Source of the DNA: Microbacterium sp. Leaf288
GTDB taxonomy: Bacteria; Actinomycetota; Actinomycetes; Actinomycetales; Microbacteriaceae
Assembly (NCBI RefSeq): GCF_001422925.1
Contig: NZ_LMNI01000011.1
Span: forward strand, 692,515-756,514
Length of the DNA: 64,000 nucleotides
Direction of reading: 5' to 3'
Positions 53,812 to 64,000 of this stretch are shown here, in pieces (position 1 is the first letter of the stretch; each line of letters opens with the position of its first letter). A model generated the notes under the pieces. That model did not search any database. It was not told where the DNA came from and saw only the letters and a list, made by a program, of their open reading frames with translations. The position numbers and the translations under genes were made by a program.

Positions 53812-54769
53812 CCCGACGGACCCCGTCGTCGACGTCGTCCTCGACGCCGACCCGGCTTCGGACGAAGCGGTGACGGATGCTGCCCCCGCCGTCGCGGATG
53901 AAGCACCGGCCGGCGAGGCCGAGTCCGTCGAGGTCGAGGCCATCGACGGTGCGCCGGCCGACGGCGCCGACGACGCTGCGGAGGTCGTCGAGGCGGTCGA
54001 GGTCGTCGTGCCCGTCGACCCCGACCCGCAGCTGCTGGCCGCGCACGACCTGGCGCTCGCCGCGCTCCGCGAGATCACGCCCGAGGCCACGATCGGCGAC
54101 CCCGCGGGCTACCGCGTCGAAGCCGACGGCGTCGTCTCGCTGCGCTTCGCGAATCGCCTCGCAGGCTACCCCGGCTGGTTCTGGACCGTCAGCCTCGCGC
54201 GCGTGGACGACGCCGATCCCACCGTGCTCGAGGTCGAGCTGCTCCCCGGCGACGGTGCGCTGCTGGCTCCGGACTGGGTGCCGTGGGCCGTGCGCCTCGC
54301 CGACTACCACGCCGCCCAGGCCGCGCTTGCGGAGGCCGCGCACGCGGACGACGACGCGGACGACGACCACGAGGAGCTCGAAGACATCGACGACCTCGAC
54401 GCGTCCGACTTCGACGAGGACGGCTCGCCCATCCTCCACGCCGGCGACGTCGACGGGGTCGACATCGACGAGCTCGCCGAGGCCTCGGCCCAGGGTGAGG
54501 ATGACGCGGACGAGGACGACGAGTCGGACGAGTCGGACGACGACTTCGACGATGACTCGGACGTCGATGGCTCGGGCCATGACGATTTCGACGACGACGA
54601 GTCGGATGACGAGGACGACTTCGACGAAGACGGCTTCGACGACGACGAGTCCGACGAGGACGACGACTCCGACGAGGACGACTCCGACGAGGACGATTCC
54701 GACGACGACGATTCCGACGAGGACGACTCCGACGAGGAAGACGAAGACTTCGACCCCGAGGGCGCCTGA
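53795..54769 (+). CDS. DUF3027 family protein with long acidic tail
   Basis: 324 residues. A central DUF3027 domain (~75-180; LALAALREIT, LRFANRLAGYPGWFWTVSLARVD) is flanked by an acidic/Ala-rich N-terminus and an exceptional C-terminal tail (~185-324) made mostly of Asp, Glu and Ser. It resembles DSDEDD repeats. Actinobacterial DUF3027 proteins lie next to a cold-shock gene, as here. The tail could bind basic proteins or metals; this is inference. Confidence 0.8.
   Translation: MNSTPDPTDPVVDVVLDADPASDEAVTDAAPAVADEAPAGEAESVEVEAIDGAPADGADDAAEVVEAVEVVVPVDPDPQLLAAHDLALAALREITPEATIGDPAGYRVEADGVVSLRFANRLAGYPGWFWTVSLARVDDADPTVLEVELLPGDGALLAPDWVPWAVRLADYHAAQAALAEAAHADDDADDDHEELEDIDDLDASDFDEDGSPILHAGDVDGVDIDELAEASAQGEDDADEDDESDESDDDFDDDSDVDGSGHDDFDDDESDDEDDFDEDGFDDDESDEDDDSDEDDSDEDDSDDDDSDEDDSDEEDEDFDPEGA
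54650..54745 (+). repeat. Degenerate GAC/GAG/TCC triplet repeat encoding the Asp/Glu/Ser tail
   Basis: Imperfect repeats of GACGAGGACGACTCC-type units within the DUF3027 gene. The motif is liable to slippage, so length may vary between strains. Confidence 0.75.
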
Positions 54770-54785
54770 CCTCCTCCGGACACGA

Positions 54786-54835
54786 CGAAAGGGTGGATTC
54801 CCGCCGCCCGCAGCGCGGGGGAATCCACCCTTTCG
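54786..54835. terminator. Terminator between DUF3027 and the GH3 gene
   Basis: Perfect 17-bp arms (54786-54802 and 54819-54835) with a 16-nt loop that itself can pair CCGC with GCGG. Convergent genes on both sides; CGAAAGGG/CCCTTTCG ends. Confidence 0.75.
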
Positions 54836-54843
54836 CGTTTCCC

Positions 54844-57183
54844 TCAGCGCCGCTCGACCACGTTCGCGGGGGCGGCCGCCGACGGCGCGGACGCGCCGGC
54901 GACGTGGAAGCGGGCACTGAGCAGCACGTCCTCGCGAGACGAGGGCCCCACGAGCAGCTCGAACTCGCCGGCTTCGACGAGGCGGCGGCCCGCAGCATCC
55001 ACGATCGTGCACTCCGCGACGGGAAGCGACAGCTCCACCGTCGCCGTCTCGCCCGGCTGCAGGTCGACGTGGCGGTAGGCCTTGAGCTCCTTGTCGGCCC
55101 AGCTGACCGAGGTGACGCTGTCGCGCACGTACACCTGCACGATCTCGTGCGCGGGCCGGTCGCCGGTGTTGTGCAGTTCGACCAGGGCGCGCACCGTGTC
55201 GTCGCTGCGCAGAGCGGTCTCGACGACGCGCAGCCCGGAGTACTCGACCGTCGTGTACGACAGACCCTCGCCGAACGCGAAGGCGGGACTCTGCGTGAGG
55301 TCGGCGTAGCGGTCGCCGTGCTGGCCGCGGATCTGGTTGTAGTAGATCGGAAGCTGGCCCGCGTGGCGCGCGAACGACAGCGGCAGACGTCCGCTCGGCT
55401 CGATCAGTCCGAGCAGCAGCTCGGCCACGGCCTGGCCTCCGCGCATGCCCGGGTTCGCCGCCCACACCAGGGCGGCAGCATCCATCACCGTCTTCGGGAG
55501 CACGTGCGGCTTCGAAGCCAGCAGCACCACCACCAGCGGCGTGCCGGTCGCCGCCAGCGCCTCGAGCAGCGCGAGCTGCCCGCCGACCAGCTCGAGGGTC
55601 GCCGTCGAGCGGCCCTCGCCCACGAGCTCGATGCGGTCGCCGACGACGGCGACGACGTAGTCCGCGCCCTCGGCGGCTGCCACCGCGTCGGCGATGAGGT
55701 CGGCGTCGGGTGCGCTCGGCACGACCACCTGGGGCCGGGGCTGGCCGTCGGGGAAGAACGCGCCCTCGGGGTCCTCCTCGAGCGTGAGGATGTCGGCGCC
55801 GCGCGAGTACGAGATCTCCCAGTCGGAGGGAGCGTGCGCGCGCAGGCCGTCGAGCACCGTCGAGATCATCTCGCGCGGGTGGCCGTCGGGGATCCAGTCC
55901 ACCTGTCCCGACGAGCCGGCCCAATCGCCCAGCTGCGTCTGCGCGTCGTCGGCGAGCGGTCCGACCACCGCGACGCGGCGGCCGGACGCCGTGGGCAGCG
56001 CACGCCCGGACGCGTCGGCGGTGAGGCCGCCTGCGAACGGCAGCGCGCCGTCGTTGCGCAGCAGCACCAGCGAGCGACGCGCGACCTCGAGGTTGAGCGC
56101 CGTGTGCTCGGGGGAGCCGACCGCGGTGGCGATGCGCTCGCGGTCGGGCAGGCGCGGGTCCTCGAAGAGGCCGAACTCGAACTTCAGCAGCAGGATGCGC
56201 GCGACGGCGCGGTCGAGCGCCTCCTCGGTCATGAGTCCCTGCGCGAGCGCGTCCTGGGCGCCCTGGAAGAACCCGGGCGTCGTCATGATCATGTCGTTGC
56301 CCGCCAGCACCGCGGCCGCGGCGGCGTGGGCGTAGTCGGGCTGCACCTTCTGCTCCCACACCATGCGTCCGACGTTGTCCCAGTCGGTGATGAGGGTGCC
56401 GGTGTAGCCCCACTCGCCGCGCAGCACGTCGTTCAGCAGCCAGTCGTTGACCGTGATCGGCACGCCGTCGGTGGTCTGGTAGCCGAGCATGAAGGTGCGG
56501 CATCCCTCCTTCGCCACACGCTCGAACGGAGGCAGGAACCATGAGCGGAGCTTCCGGCGCGAGATGTCGGCCTCGCTCGCGTCGCGGCCGCCCTGCGTCT
56601 CGGAGTACCCGGCGAAGTGCTTCGCCGTCGCGAGGATCGCGGTGGGGTCGTCGAGCCCGCCGCCCTGATAGCCGCGCACCATCGCCGAGGCGAGCGCGCC
56701 GATGAGGAACGGGTCCTCGCCGAAGGTCTCGTCGACCCGGCCCCAGCGGAGGTCGCGCGTGATGCACAGCACCGGCGAGAACGTCCAGTGGATGCCGGTG
56801 GCCGAGACCTCGACGGCGGTGGCGCGCGCGACGCGCTCGGCGAGGCCGGCATCCCAGGTCGCGGCCATCCCCAGCTGGGTCGGGTAGATCGTGGCGCCCT
56901 CCCAGAAGGAGTGGCCGTGGATGCAGTCCTCGCCGACGAGCAGCGGGATCTTGAGGCGGGTCTGCAGGGTCAGCTCGCGGGCGCGGAGCACCCTCTCGGG
57001 CGACGCGTGCAGGATCGAGCCGGCGTGCATGCGCACGACCTGATCCTCGAGGTCGTCGCGGGCGTCGAGCTGCAGCATCTGACCGATCTTCTCCTCGACC
57101 GTCATGCGGTCGAGGAGATCCGCGATGCGGTCGGCGACCGGCAGCGCGACGTCGAGGTAGGCCGGAATGGTCGCGATGGTCAC
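54844..57183 (-). CDS. GH3 family beta-glucosidase
   Basis: 779 residues from a GTG overlapping the upstream permease stop. GH3 layout: (alpha/beta)8 domain (~1-330), (alpha/beta) sandwich (~370-580) and fibronectin-III-like end (~640-760). The nucleophile aspartate is in TLITDWDNVGRM. KHFAGYSE and GRVDETFGEDP are conserved substrate-binding segments. It has no signal peptide, so it acts in the cytoplasm on imported oligosaccharides. It is the last gene of the importer operon. Confidence 0.9.
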   Translation of the reverse strand: MTIATIPAYLDVALPVADRIADLLDRMTVEEKIGQMLQLDARDDLEDQVVRMHAGSILHASPERVLRARELTLQTRLKIPLLVGEDCIHGHSFWEGATIYPTQLGMAATWDAGLAERVARATAVEVSATGIHWTFSPVLCITRDLRWGRVDETFGEDPFLIGALASAMVRGYQGGGLDDPTAILATAKHFAGYSETQGGRDASEADISRRKLRSWFLPPFERVAKEGCRTFMLGYQTTDGVPITVNDWLLNDVLRGEWGYTGTLITDWDNVGRMVWEQKVQPDYAHAAAAAVLAGNDMIMTTPGFFQGAQDALAQGLMTEEALDRAVARILLLKFEFGLFEDPRLPDRERIATAVGSPEHTALNLEVARRSLVLLRNDGALPFAGGLTADASGRALPTASGRRVAVVGPLADDAQTQLGDWAGSSGQVDWIPDGHPREMISTVLDGLRAHAPSDWEISYSRGADILTLEEDPEGAFFPDGQPRPQVVVPSAPDADLIADAVAAAEGADYVVAVVGDRIELVGEGRSTATLELVGGQLALLEALAATGTPLVVVLLASKPHVLPKTVMDAAALVWAANPGMRGGQAVAELLLGLIEPSGRLPLSFARHAGQLPIYYNQIRGQHGDRYADLTQSPAFAFGEGLSYTTVEYSGLRVVETALRSDDTVRALVELHNTGDRPAHEIVQVYVRDSVTSVSWADKELKAYRHVDLQPGETATVELSLPVAECTIVDAAGRRLVEAGEFELLVGPSSREDVLLSARFHVAGASAPSAAAPANVVERR

Positions 57184-58229
57184 GCGTTCTCCTGGGTCTT
57201 CAGATCGGTGCGCACGACCGTGACGGTGTCGTTCACGTTCATGCCCTTCTTCTTCATGGCGCGGGCGCGCTCGCCGGCGGACCGCAGGCGCGGGTTGACG
57301 TACTCGTCGATGCCGAAGTTGATGAGCGACAGGGCGACGCCGATGGCGGCGATGCACAGCCCCGGGGGAAGGAACCACCACCACTGGCCCTGACGGAACG
57401 CGCCCTGCGCGCTCGCCCAGTTGAGGATCGTGCCCCAGTTGTAGGTCGTGACCGGGATGATGCCGATGTACGACAGCGTCGTGAGGCCGATGATCGCGGC
57501 CGTCACGGTGCCCACGAAGCTCGCGGCGATGAGCGCCATGAGGTTCGGGAGCATCTCGACCGTGATGATCCGCCGCAGCGGCTCACCGTTGGCCCGCGCG
57601 GCCTGCACGAAGTCCCGGCTGCGCAGCGACATCGTCTGGGCTCGCAGCACGCGCGCTCCCCACGCCCAGCCGATGAGGCCCAGTACGCCCGCGATGAGGA
57701 TCAGGGGCGGATCCTCGAACATCGACGCCACGACGATGATCAGCGGGATGCCGGGGATCACGAGGAAGACATTCGTGAGAGCCGACAGCCCCTCGCTCTT
57801 CCACCCGCGCAGGTAGCCCGACAGCACGCCGACGACGATTGCGAGGATCGTGGCGATGATCGCCGCGAGGAACCCGACCACGATGACGCCGCGGGTGCCG
57901 TGGATGACCTGGCTCAGCACGTCCTCGCCGATGTGCGTGGTGCCCAGCCAGTGCTCCGCCGACGGCGGCTGGAAGCGCGCCGTGTTGTCGACCTTCGTGG
58001 GGGAGTACGGCGCCAGCACGTCGGCGAAGATCGCGACGAGGACGAAGAACCCGAGGATCGACAGCCCCGTGATCGACTTCTTGTTGCGGAACATCGCGAA
58101 AGCGGCGCCCAGCTTCGACCAGAAGCCGGGCTTCTTGGGCGCCTTGCCGGAAGGGGCCGCGCTGCGCACGGTGGCGGTCGCGGGGGCGTTCGCCGGCCGT
58201 TGCGTGGTGTCGTTGACGATGGTGTTCAT
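57180..58229 (-). CDS. ABC transporter permease, DppC/OppC type
   Basis: 349 residues with six membrane helices. The N-terminus is ~50 residues longer than usual and Ala/Pro/Lys-rich. The conserved EAA loop is visible as ARANGEPLRRIITVEMLPNL. It pairs with the DppB-type permease 2 bp upstream. Part of a peptide/nickel/oligosaccharide-type importer whose substrate is probably a beta-glucoside, given the GH3 neighbour. Confidence 0.9.
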   Translation of the reverse strand: MNTIVNDTTQRPANAPATATVRSAAPSGKAPKKPGFWSKLGAAFAMFRNKKSITGLSILGFFVLVAIFADVLAPYSPTKVDNTARFQPPSAEHWLGTTHIGEDVLSQVIHGTRGVIVVGFLAAIIATILAIVVGVLSGYLRGWKSEGLSALTNVFLVIPGIPLIIVVASMFEDPPLILIAGVLGLIGWAWGARVLRAQTMSLRSRDFVQAARANGEPLRRIITVEMLPNLMALIAASFVGTVTAAIIGLTTLSYIGIIPVTTYNWGTILNWASAQGAFRQGQWWWFLPPGLCIAAIGVALSLINFGIDEYVNPRLRSAGERARAMKKKGMNVNDTVTVVRTDLKTQENA

Positions 58230-58231
58230 GC

Positions 58232-59311
58232 TCAGGCCTCCGTCTGGCGCGTGCGCGGGTCGAGGAACGCGTAGGCGACGTCGGCGAGGAGGTTCGCCAG
58301 GAGCACCGAGATCGTGATCACGAGGAACACCCCCTGCATCAGCGCGTAGTCCTTGGCGTTGGTGGCGTCGAGCAGGAGCTTGCCGACGCCGGGATAGCTG
58401 AACACCACCTCCATCACGATCGTGCCGCCGACGATGAAGCCGAGTGCCAGCGCGAAGCTCTGGATCTGGGGAAGCACGGCGTTGCGTGCGGCGTAGCGCC
58501 AGAGCACCCGGTCGTTCGGCATGCCCTTCGCTTGCGCGACGGTGACGTAGTCCTCGTCGAGCACCGTGAGCATCATGTTGCGCATGCCCAGCATCCAGCC
58601 GCCGAGCGAGGCGATGACGATCGTCGCCGCGGGGAGGAAGCCGTGGTGGAGCACGTCGCCGATGAACTCCCAGGACCACTCCGGCGCCACGCCGACGCCG
58701 TAGGCCTTGCCGATCGGGAACCACCCGAGCGCGACCGAGAAGATCGAGATCGCCAGCAGGCCCAGCCAGAAGTAGGGGATGGTGCTGAAGAAGGTGGTGA
58801 TCGGGATGAGGACGTCGAGCCGGCTGCCGCGGCGCCACCCGACGATCGCGCCGCCGATGGTGCCGACCGCGAACGCCATGAGCGTCGCGAAGCCGACGAG
58901 GGCGACGGTCCAGATCAGGGACTGGCCGACCACCTCGGTCACCGGCCGCATGCCGTGCAGGAGCGAGATGCCGAGGTCGCCGCGCAGGAGGTGCGCCCAG
59001 TAGTCGACGTACTGCTGCCACAGCGAGGCGTCGGTGTCGAGCCCGAGCAGAGCGCGCAGAGCGTCGGCCGCCTCGGGCGTGACGTTGCGGTTGCGGGCGA
59101 GATACGCGGTCACCGCGTCGCCCTTCATCAGGCGCGGCAGGAAGAAGTTGATCGTGATCGCCGCCCACAGCGTGAACAGGTAGAACAGGGCGCGGTTGCC
59201 GAGGAACCGCCAGGGGATGCGCGCGCGGCCCTTGACCGCGCCGGTCGCGCTCGTGCCCGCCTCGATCGCGTCGAAGTCCGGGGCCGGGAGCTGAGGGGCG
59301 ACGGCGCTCAC
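58232..59311 (-). CDS. ABC transporter permease, DppB/OppB type
   Basis: 359 residues with six membrane helices. The EAA loop reads AQAKGMPNDRVLWRYAARNAVLPQ. The start GTG at 59311 overlaps the stop of the ATPase gene (GTGA). It forms the second half of the channel with the DppC-type permease. Confidence 0.9.
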   Translation of the reverse strand: MSAVAPQLPAPDFDAIEAGTSATGAVKGRARIPWRFLGNRALFYLFTLWAAITINFFLPRLMKGDAVTAYLARNRNVTPEAADALRALLGLDTDASLWQQYVDYWAHLLRGDLGISLLHGMRPVTEVVGQSLIWTVALVGFATLMAFAVGTIGGAIVGWRRGSRLDVLIPITTFFSTIPYFWLGLLAISIFSVALGWFPIGKAYGVGVAPEWSWEFIGDVLHHGFLPAATIVIASLGGWMLGMRNMMLTVLDEDYVTVAQAKGMPNDRVLWRYAARNAVLPQIQSFALALGFIVGGTIVMEVVFSYPGVGKLLLDATNAKDYALMQGVFLVITISVLLANLLADVAYAFLDPRTRQTEA

Positions 59312-60113
59312 TTCTCACCTCCGAGGGTGCCGGCTGCGTGCGCGAAGTAGGTGTCGGGATCGGGGGATGCCGCGCGCAGCTCTTGGGTGTACGGGTTCTG
59401 AGGACGCAGGATCACGTCGTCGGCGGGACCCCGCTCGACGACGCGCCCCTGGTTGAGCACGAGGATCTCGTCGCTGAAGTGGCGCGCGGTGGCGAGGTCG
59501 TGCGTGATGTAGAGCACGCCCAGACCGTGTTCGCGCTGCAGATCGGCGAGCAGGTTGAGCACGCCGAGGCGGATCGACACGTCGAGCATCGAGACCGGCT
59601 CGTCGGCCACGAGCAGCTGGGGGCGCGATGCCAGGGCGCGGGCGATCGCGACGCGCTGACGCTGGCCTCCGGACAGCTCGTGCGGCCGGCGGTCGATGAC
59701 GGCGTCGGCATCGAGGCGGACCCGGCCGAGGAGACGGCGCACCTCGTCGTCGAGCTGGGCCTTCGGCACGACCTTGTCGAGCTCGAGCGGCCGCTGGATG
59801 GCGTACCGGATGGTGTGGTACGGGTTGAGCGACGCGAACGGATCCTGGAAGACCATGCGCAGCTGTTGGCGATAGGCGCGCAAGCCCTTGCCGCGACGGG
59901 GGATCGGCTTGCCGTCGAGACGGACCTCGCCGCTCGTAGGCGATTCGAGCTGGGTGAGGATCTTGGCGATCGTCGACTTGCCGCTGCCGGACTGGCCGAC
60001 CAGGCCGATGGTCTGGCCCGAGCGGAGCGTGAAGCTCACGTCGTCGAGGGCCTTCATCTGACCGGCGCCGCGCACCGAGTACACCTTGGTGACGGCGTCG
60101 AATTCGAGGACGG

Positions 60114-60117
<4 letters not shown>
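59308..60117 (-). CDS. ABC transporter ATPase, DppF/OppF type
   Basis: 269 residues. Walker A GQSGSGKST, Q-loop VFQDPFASLNP, signature LSGGQRQR, Walker B LLVADEPVSMLD, and the H-loop THD are all present. Q-D-P-F-x-S-L-N-P is typical of the DppF subgroup. ATG overlaps the DppD-type stop (ATGA). Confidence 0.92.
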
Positions 60118-60938
<821 letters not shown>

Positions 60939-61012
60939 CGGTGCTGGGTCGCTTTCTTGTGGGTGACGTGCGGGCGGGGCGGATGCGTGCGCATCCGCCC
61001 CGCCGCGGTGTG

Positions 61013-62665
61013 TCATTCGGCGGGCTGCAGCTTGGTCAGGATCTGCACGATCGCCGGCTGCGTCGGGTCCGCCGAGGCGTACTGGTCGTCTGCAGACGGC
61101 CATCCGACGTAGTTGCGGGTGTTGAACTCGCCCAGGAGCGGGTGCGCACCCAGCGGGATGACGGGCACGTTCTCGACGAACGCCTTCTCGATCACCGCGA
61201 TGGCGGCCTCACGGTCGGCGTCGGACGACGCGTTCGCGTAGGTGTTCAGCGCCGCGGTGACCTCGGGGTCGTCGAAGCGTCCGAAGTTGAAAGCTGCCTT
61301 GCCGTCGACGATCCACTTCGGGTCCATCGCCGACGTGTACAGGCCATAGGCGTTGCCGGTGTCTTCGAGCCAGTGGATGATCGCCTGGAAGGTGCCCTCC
61401 TGGCGTGCGGCATCCCAGCCGCCCCAGTCCGGCTGGTCGACCTTGACCTCGATGCCGAGGCCCTCCTTGAGCTCCTCGGCGAGGAGCGCCTGCTCGGTGT
61501 TCCAGTCGCTCCAGCCCGCCGGGACCGAGATCGAGAACGTGACATCCTCACCGTCGGGATCGACGAGGGTCTCGCCGTCCCACGTGTAGCCGGCGTCGGT
61601 CAGGATCTGGCGAGCCTTGTCGATGTCGACCTCGTAGTTCTGGCCGGCGTACTCGGGCACGATCTCGTCCTCGAGCAGCGTTCCGAGACCGGTCACGCTC
61701 CAGATCGCCTCGCTCGCGCCCTCACGCGCGATGTCGACGTAGGCCTGGCGGTCGATCGTCCACGCCAGCGCCTGACGGAGAGCCGGGTCGTTGAACGGCT
61801 TGGTCTGCAGGTTCATGAACAGCGTGCCCGCACCCGCCGTGGGCGACGCGAGGAACTTGTTGTCGGGATCGGCCGACAGGTAGCTGTCCTCGATCTGCGG
61901 GATGAACGCCTGCGCCCAGTCGGCCTCGCCCGTTGCGAGGGCGGTCGTCAGGGCCGCGTTGTCGCCGTACGAGACGTAGTGCAGCTCGGGCACGGACAGC
62001 TCGCCGCCCCAGTAGTCGGGGTTCGCGGCGAGGGTGACCGACTCGGTCGTCCACGAGTCGAGCACGTACGGGCCGGTGCCGACGGCCTGGCCTTCACCGG
62101 TGACGGGGTCGGTGTTCGGGTCCTTGATGTCCTTCCAGATGTGCTCGGGCACGATCTGGAAGTGGAGCACGCGCGCCTGCTGCGTGTACTTCGAGCTGTT
62201 GAAGTCGATGGTGACGGTGTCGCCGTCGACGGCGACGCTCTTGAGGTCGAGCGCGTTGGTGTCGTTGAGCTTGCCGTCCAGCACCTGGTTGAACGAGAAC
62301 GCGATGTCGTCGGCCGTGAAGTCCTCGCCGTCGCTCCACTTCACGCCGCTGCGCGCGACGGCGGTGAGCTGCGTGTAGTCGTCGTTCCACTCCACGGACT
62401 CCGCGAGCCAGGGGGTGGTTCCCAGGTCGCCGGTCGGGTTCACCAGGGCGAGCGACTCGAAGATGACCTTGCCGTAGCCGTACTTCGAGGCCGACGAGTC
62501 ACCCAGATAGGGGTTGTTCGACTCCGTGGTGATGGCGCCGTCGGGCTTCGCGATGGTGAGCGCCGCTCCGGCGGAGTCGGCGTCGTTGCCACCGCCGCCC
62601 GCGCAGCCGGTGAGCACCAGCGCCGCGGCGACACCGACGGCGGCGAGGGATGTTCTGAGCCTCAT
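61013..62665 (-). CDS. ABC transporter substrate-binding lipoprotein
   Basis: 550 residues. Signal peptide with lipobox LVLTGC (lipidated C21), then a Gly-rich linker and an SBP_bac_5 domain. The family signature WSDGEDFTADDIAFSFNQVLDGK is present. Such domains bind peptides or oligosaccharides; in this operon the GH3 enzyme suggests beta-linked oligosaccharides. AGGAGA precedes the ATG. It is the first gene of the operon and lies opposite a TetR gene. Confidence 0.92.
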   Translation of the reverse strand: MRLRTSLAAVGVAAALVLTGCAGGGGNDADSAGAALTIAKPDGAITTESNNPYLGDSSASKYGYGKVIFESLALVNPTGDLGTTPWLAESVEWNDDYTQLTAVARSGVKWSDGEDFTADDIAFSFNQVLDGKLNDTNALDLKSVAVDGDTVTIDFNSSKYTQQARVLHFQIVPEHIWKDIKDPNTDPVTGEGQAVGTGPYVLDSWTTESVTLAANPDYWGGELSVPELHYVSYGDNAALTTALATGEADWAQAFIPQIEDSYLSADPDNKFLASPTAGAGTLFMNLQTKPFNDPALRQALAWTIDRQAYVDIAREGASEAIWSVTGLGTLLEDEIVPEYAGQNYEVDIDKARQILTDAGYTWDGETLVDPDGEDVTFSISVPAGWSDWNTEQALLAEELKEGLGIEVKVDQPDWGGWDAARQEGTFQAIIHWLEDTGNAYGLYTSAMDPKWIVDGKAAFNFGRFDDPEVTAALNTYANASSDADREAAIAVIEKAFVENVPVIPLGAHPLLGEFNTRNYVGWPSADDQYASADPTQPAIVQILTKLQPAE

Positions 62666-62741
62666 TGCTTCTCCTAGGTATGTGCACGACATCGTGTCTC
62701 CCGGGGGGATTGACGACGGCGTCAGGGTGATTGCCGGATCA

Positions 62742-62771
62742 ACTTACAATCAAGTAAGTAACTTTGCAAGT
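62742..62771. promoter_or_regulatory. Tandem TetR-type operators between the importer operon and its TetR gene
   Basis: Two adjacent palindromes: ACTTAC-N6-GTAAGT (62742-62759) and ACTT-TGC-AAGT (62761-62771). TAGGGT overlaps the second one's right end, a -10 box for the TetR gene. A regulator here would control both directions. Confidence 0.6.
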
Positions 62772-62866
62772 AGGGTGTTCCGGTGCGTGCGGACAGGTCG
62801 TGCGTAGACTCACAGGCGCCGGCGAAGACCTATCCGATCCGCCGACGAAGAAGGGGGCGCCGACCG

Positions 62867-64000
<1,134 letters not shown>

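Noticed and set aside
54360..54745. GAC-rich triplet repeats as a non-coding satellite
   Set aside because: They continue the DUF3027 reading frame to a normal stop and translate as an acidic tail.
53681..56767. 1028-residue open frame on the minus strand
   Set aside because: It runs antisense to DUF3027 and out of frame with the GH3 gene. Composition is Arg/Gly/Val low-complexity from high-GC third positions. No motif.
62783..62866. Leaderless GTG start for the importer TetR
   Set aside because: Spacing to TAGGGT is right, but it adds 28 Arg-rich residues before the normal TetR start. Left as an alternative.

Overview
The window is high-GC, gene-dense DNA from an actinobacterium, most likely Microbacterium or a close Microbacteriaceae relative. 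The evidence is the gene set and synteny: CarD next to an LpqE-like lipoprotein and a fused IspDF, SenX3/RegX3 beside PhoU and phosphoglycerate mutase, GlnR, an XPB-type helicase with its partner, DUF3027, DUF3263, DUF4032 and WXG100 proteins. GTG and TTG starts are frequent. Many genes carry a TAnnnT -10 box ending about 7 nt before the start codon, as expected of leaderless mRNAs. It reads as ordinary chromosome. I see no insertion sequence, phage, integrase or CRISPR array, and one tRNA. No gene-free gap exceeds 300 bases; the largest is about 240 bp (24649-24888).

Layout. 1-2.8 kb: the C-terminus of a Pls/PosA-type peptide synthetase, a small M1 peptidase and a phosphopantetheinyl transferase. 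2.8-6.7 kb: Nudix/histidine phosphatase, polyphosphate kinase and GlnR. 6.8-10.9 kb: small membrane proteins, a nitrobindin-like protein, YgfZ, a FUSC-type protein and a methyltransferase. 11-14.9 kb: phosphoglycerate mutase, PhoU, SenX3 and RegX3, with a putative three-unit PHO box between phoU and senX3. 14.9-22.1 kb: LpqE-like lipoprotein, CarD, IspDF, acetyltransferase, DMT exporter, CysS, RlmB and an NAD(P)-binding protein. 22.1-26 kb: kinase-like DUF4032 protein, MsiK/UgpC-type sugar ATPase, thioredoxin-fold protein without CxxC, tRNA-Thr. 26-33.8 kb: a urate and allantoin degradation cluster. 33.8-37.2 kb: nitroreductase, MsrB, DUF2332, DUF3263, LytR_C and cold-shock genes. 37.3-39.4 kb: CIRCE-controlled groEL and a WXG100 protein. 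39.5-42 kb: a TrcRS-like two-component system. 42.1-46.3 kb: a second pterin/folate-type operon opposite a cysteine-rich regulator. 46.4-49.5 kb: SRPBCC protein, TetR regulator and secreted 5'-nucleotidase. 49.5-54.8 kb: XPB helicase pair, small membrane protein, long cold-shock-domain protein and DUF3027. 54.8-63.5 kb: an oligosaccharide-type ABC importer with a GH3 beta-glucosidase and a divergent TetR. The right edge cuts serC.

How the genes work together. Phosphate is a theme: PPK, PhoU, SenX3/RegX3 and a secreted 5'-nucleotidase. The purine cluster encodes urate oxidase, HIU hydrolase, OHCU decarboxylase, allantoinase and ureidoglycine aminohydrolase, with a peroxiredoxin that could remove the H2O2 from urate oxidation. 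It also holds two aldolase-superfamily proteins of unknown role. The 42.1-46.3 kb operon joins GTP cyclohydrolase I, a ferredoxin-reductase-like flavoprotein, a FolP2-type DHPS paralogue and a RibD-C/DHFR-like reductase under a putative metal- or Fe-S-sensing repressor. It is the best candidate here for an undescribed pathway.
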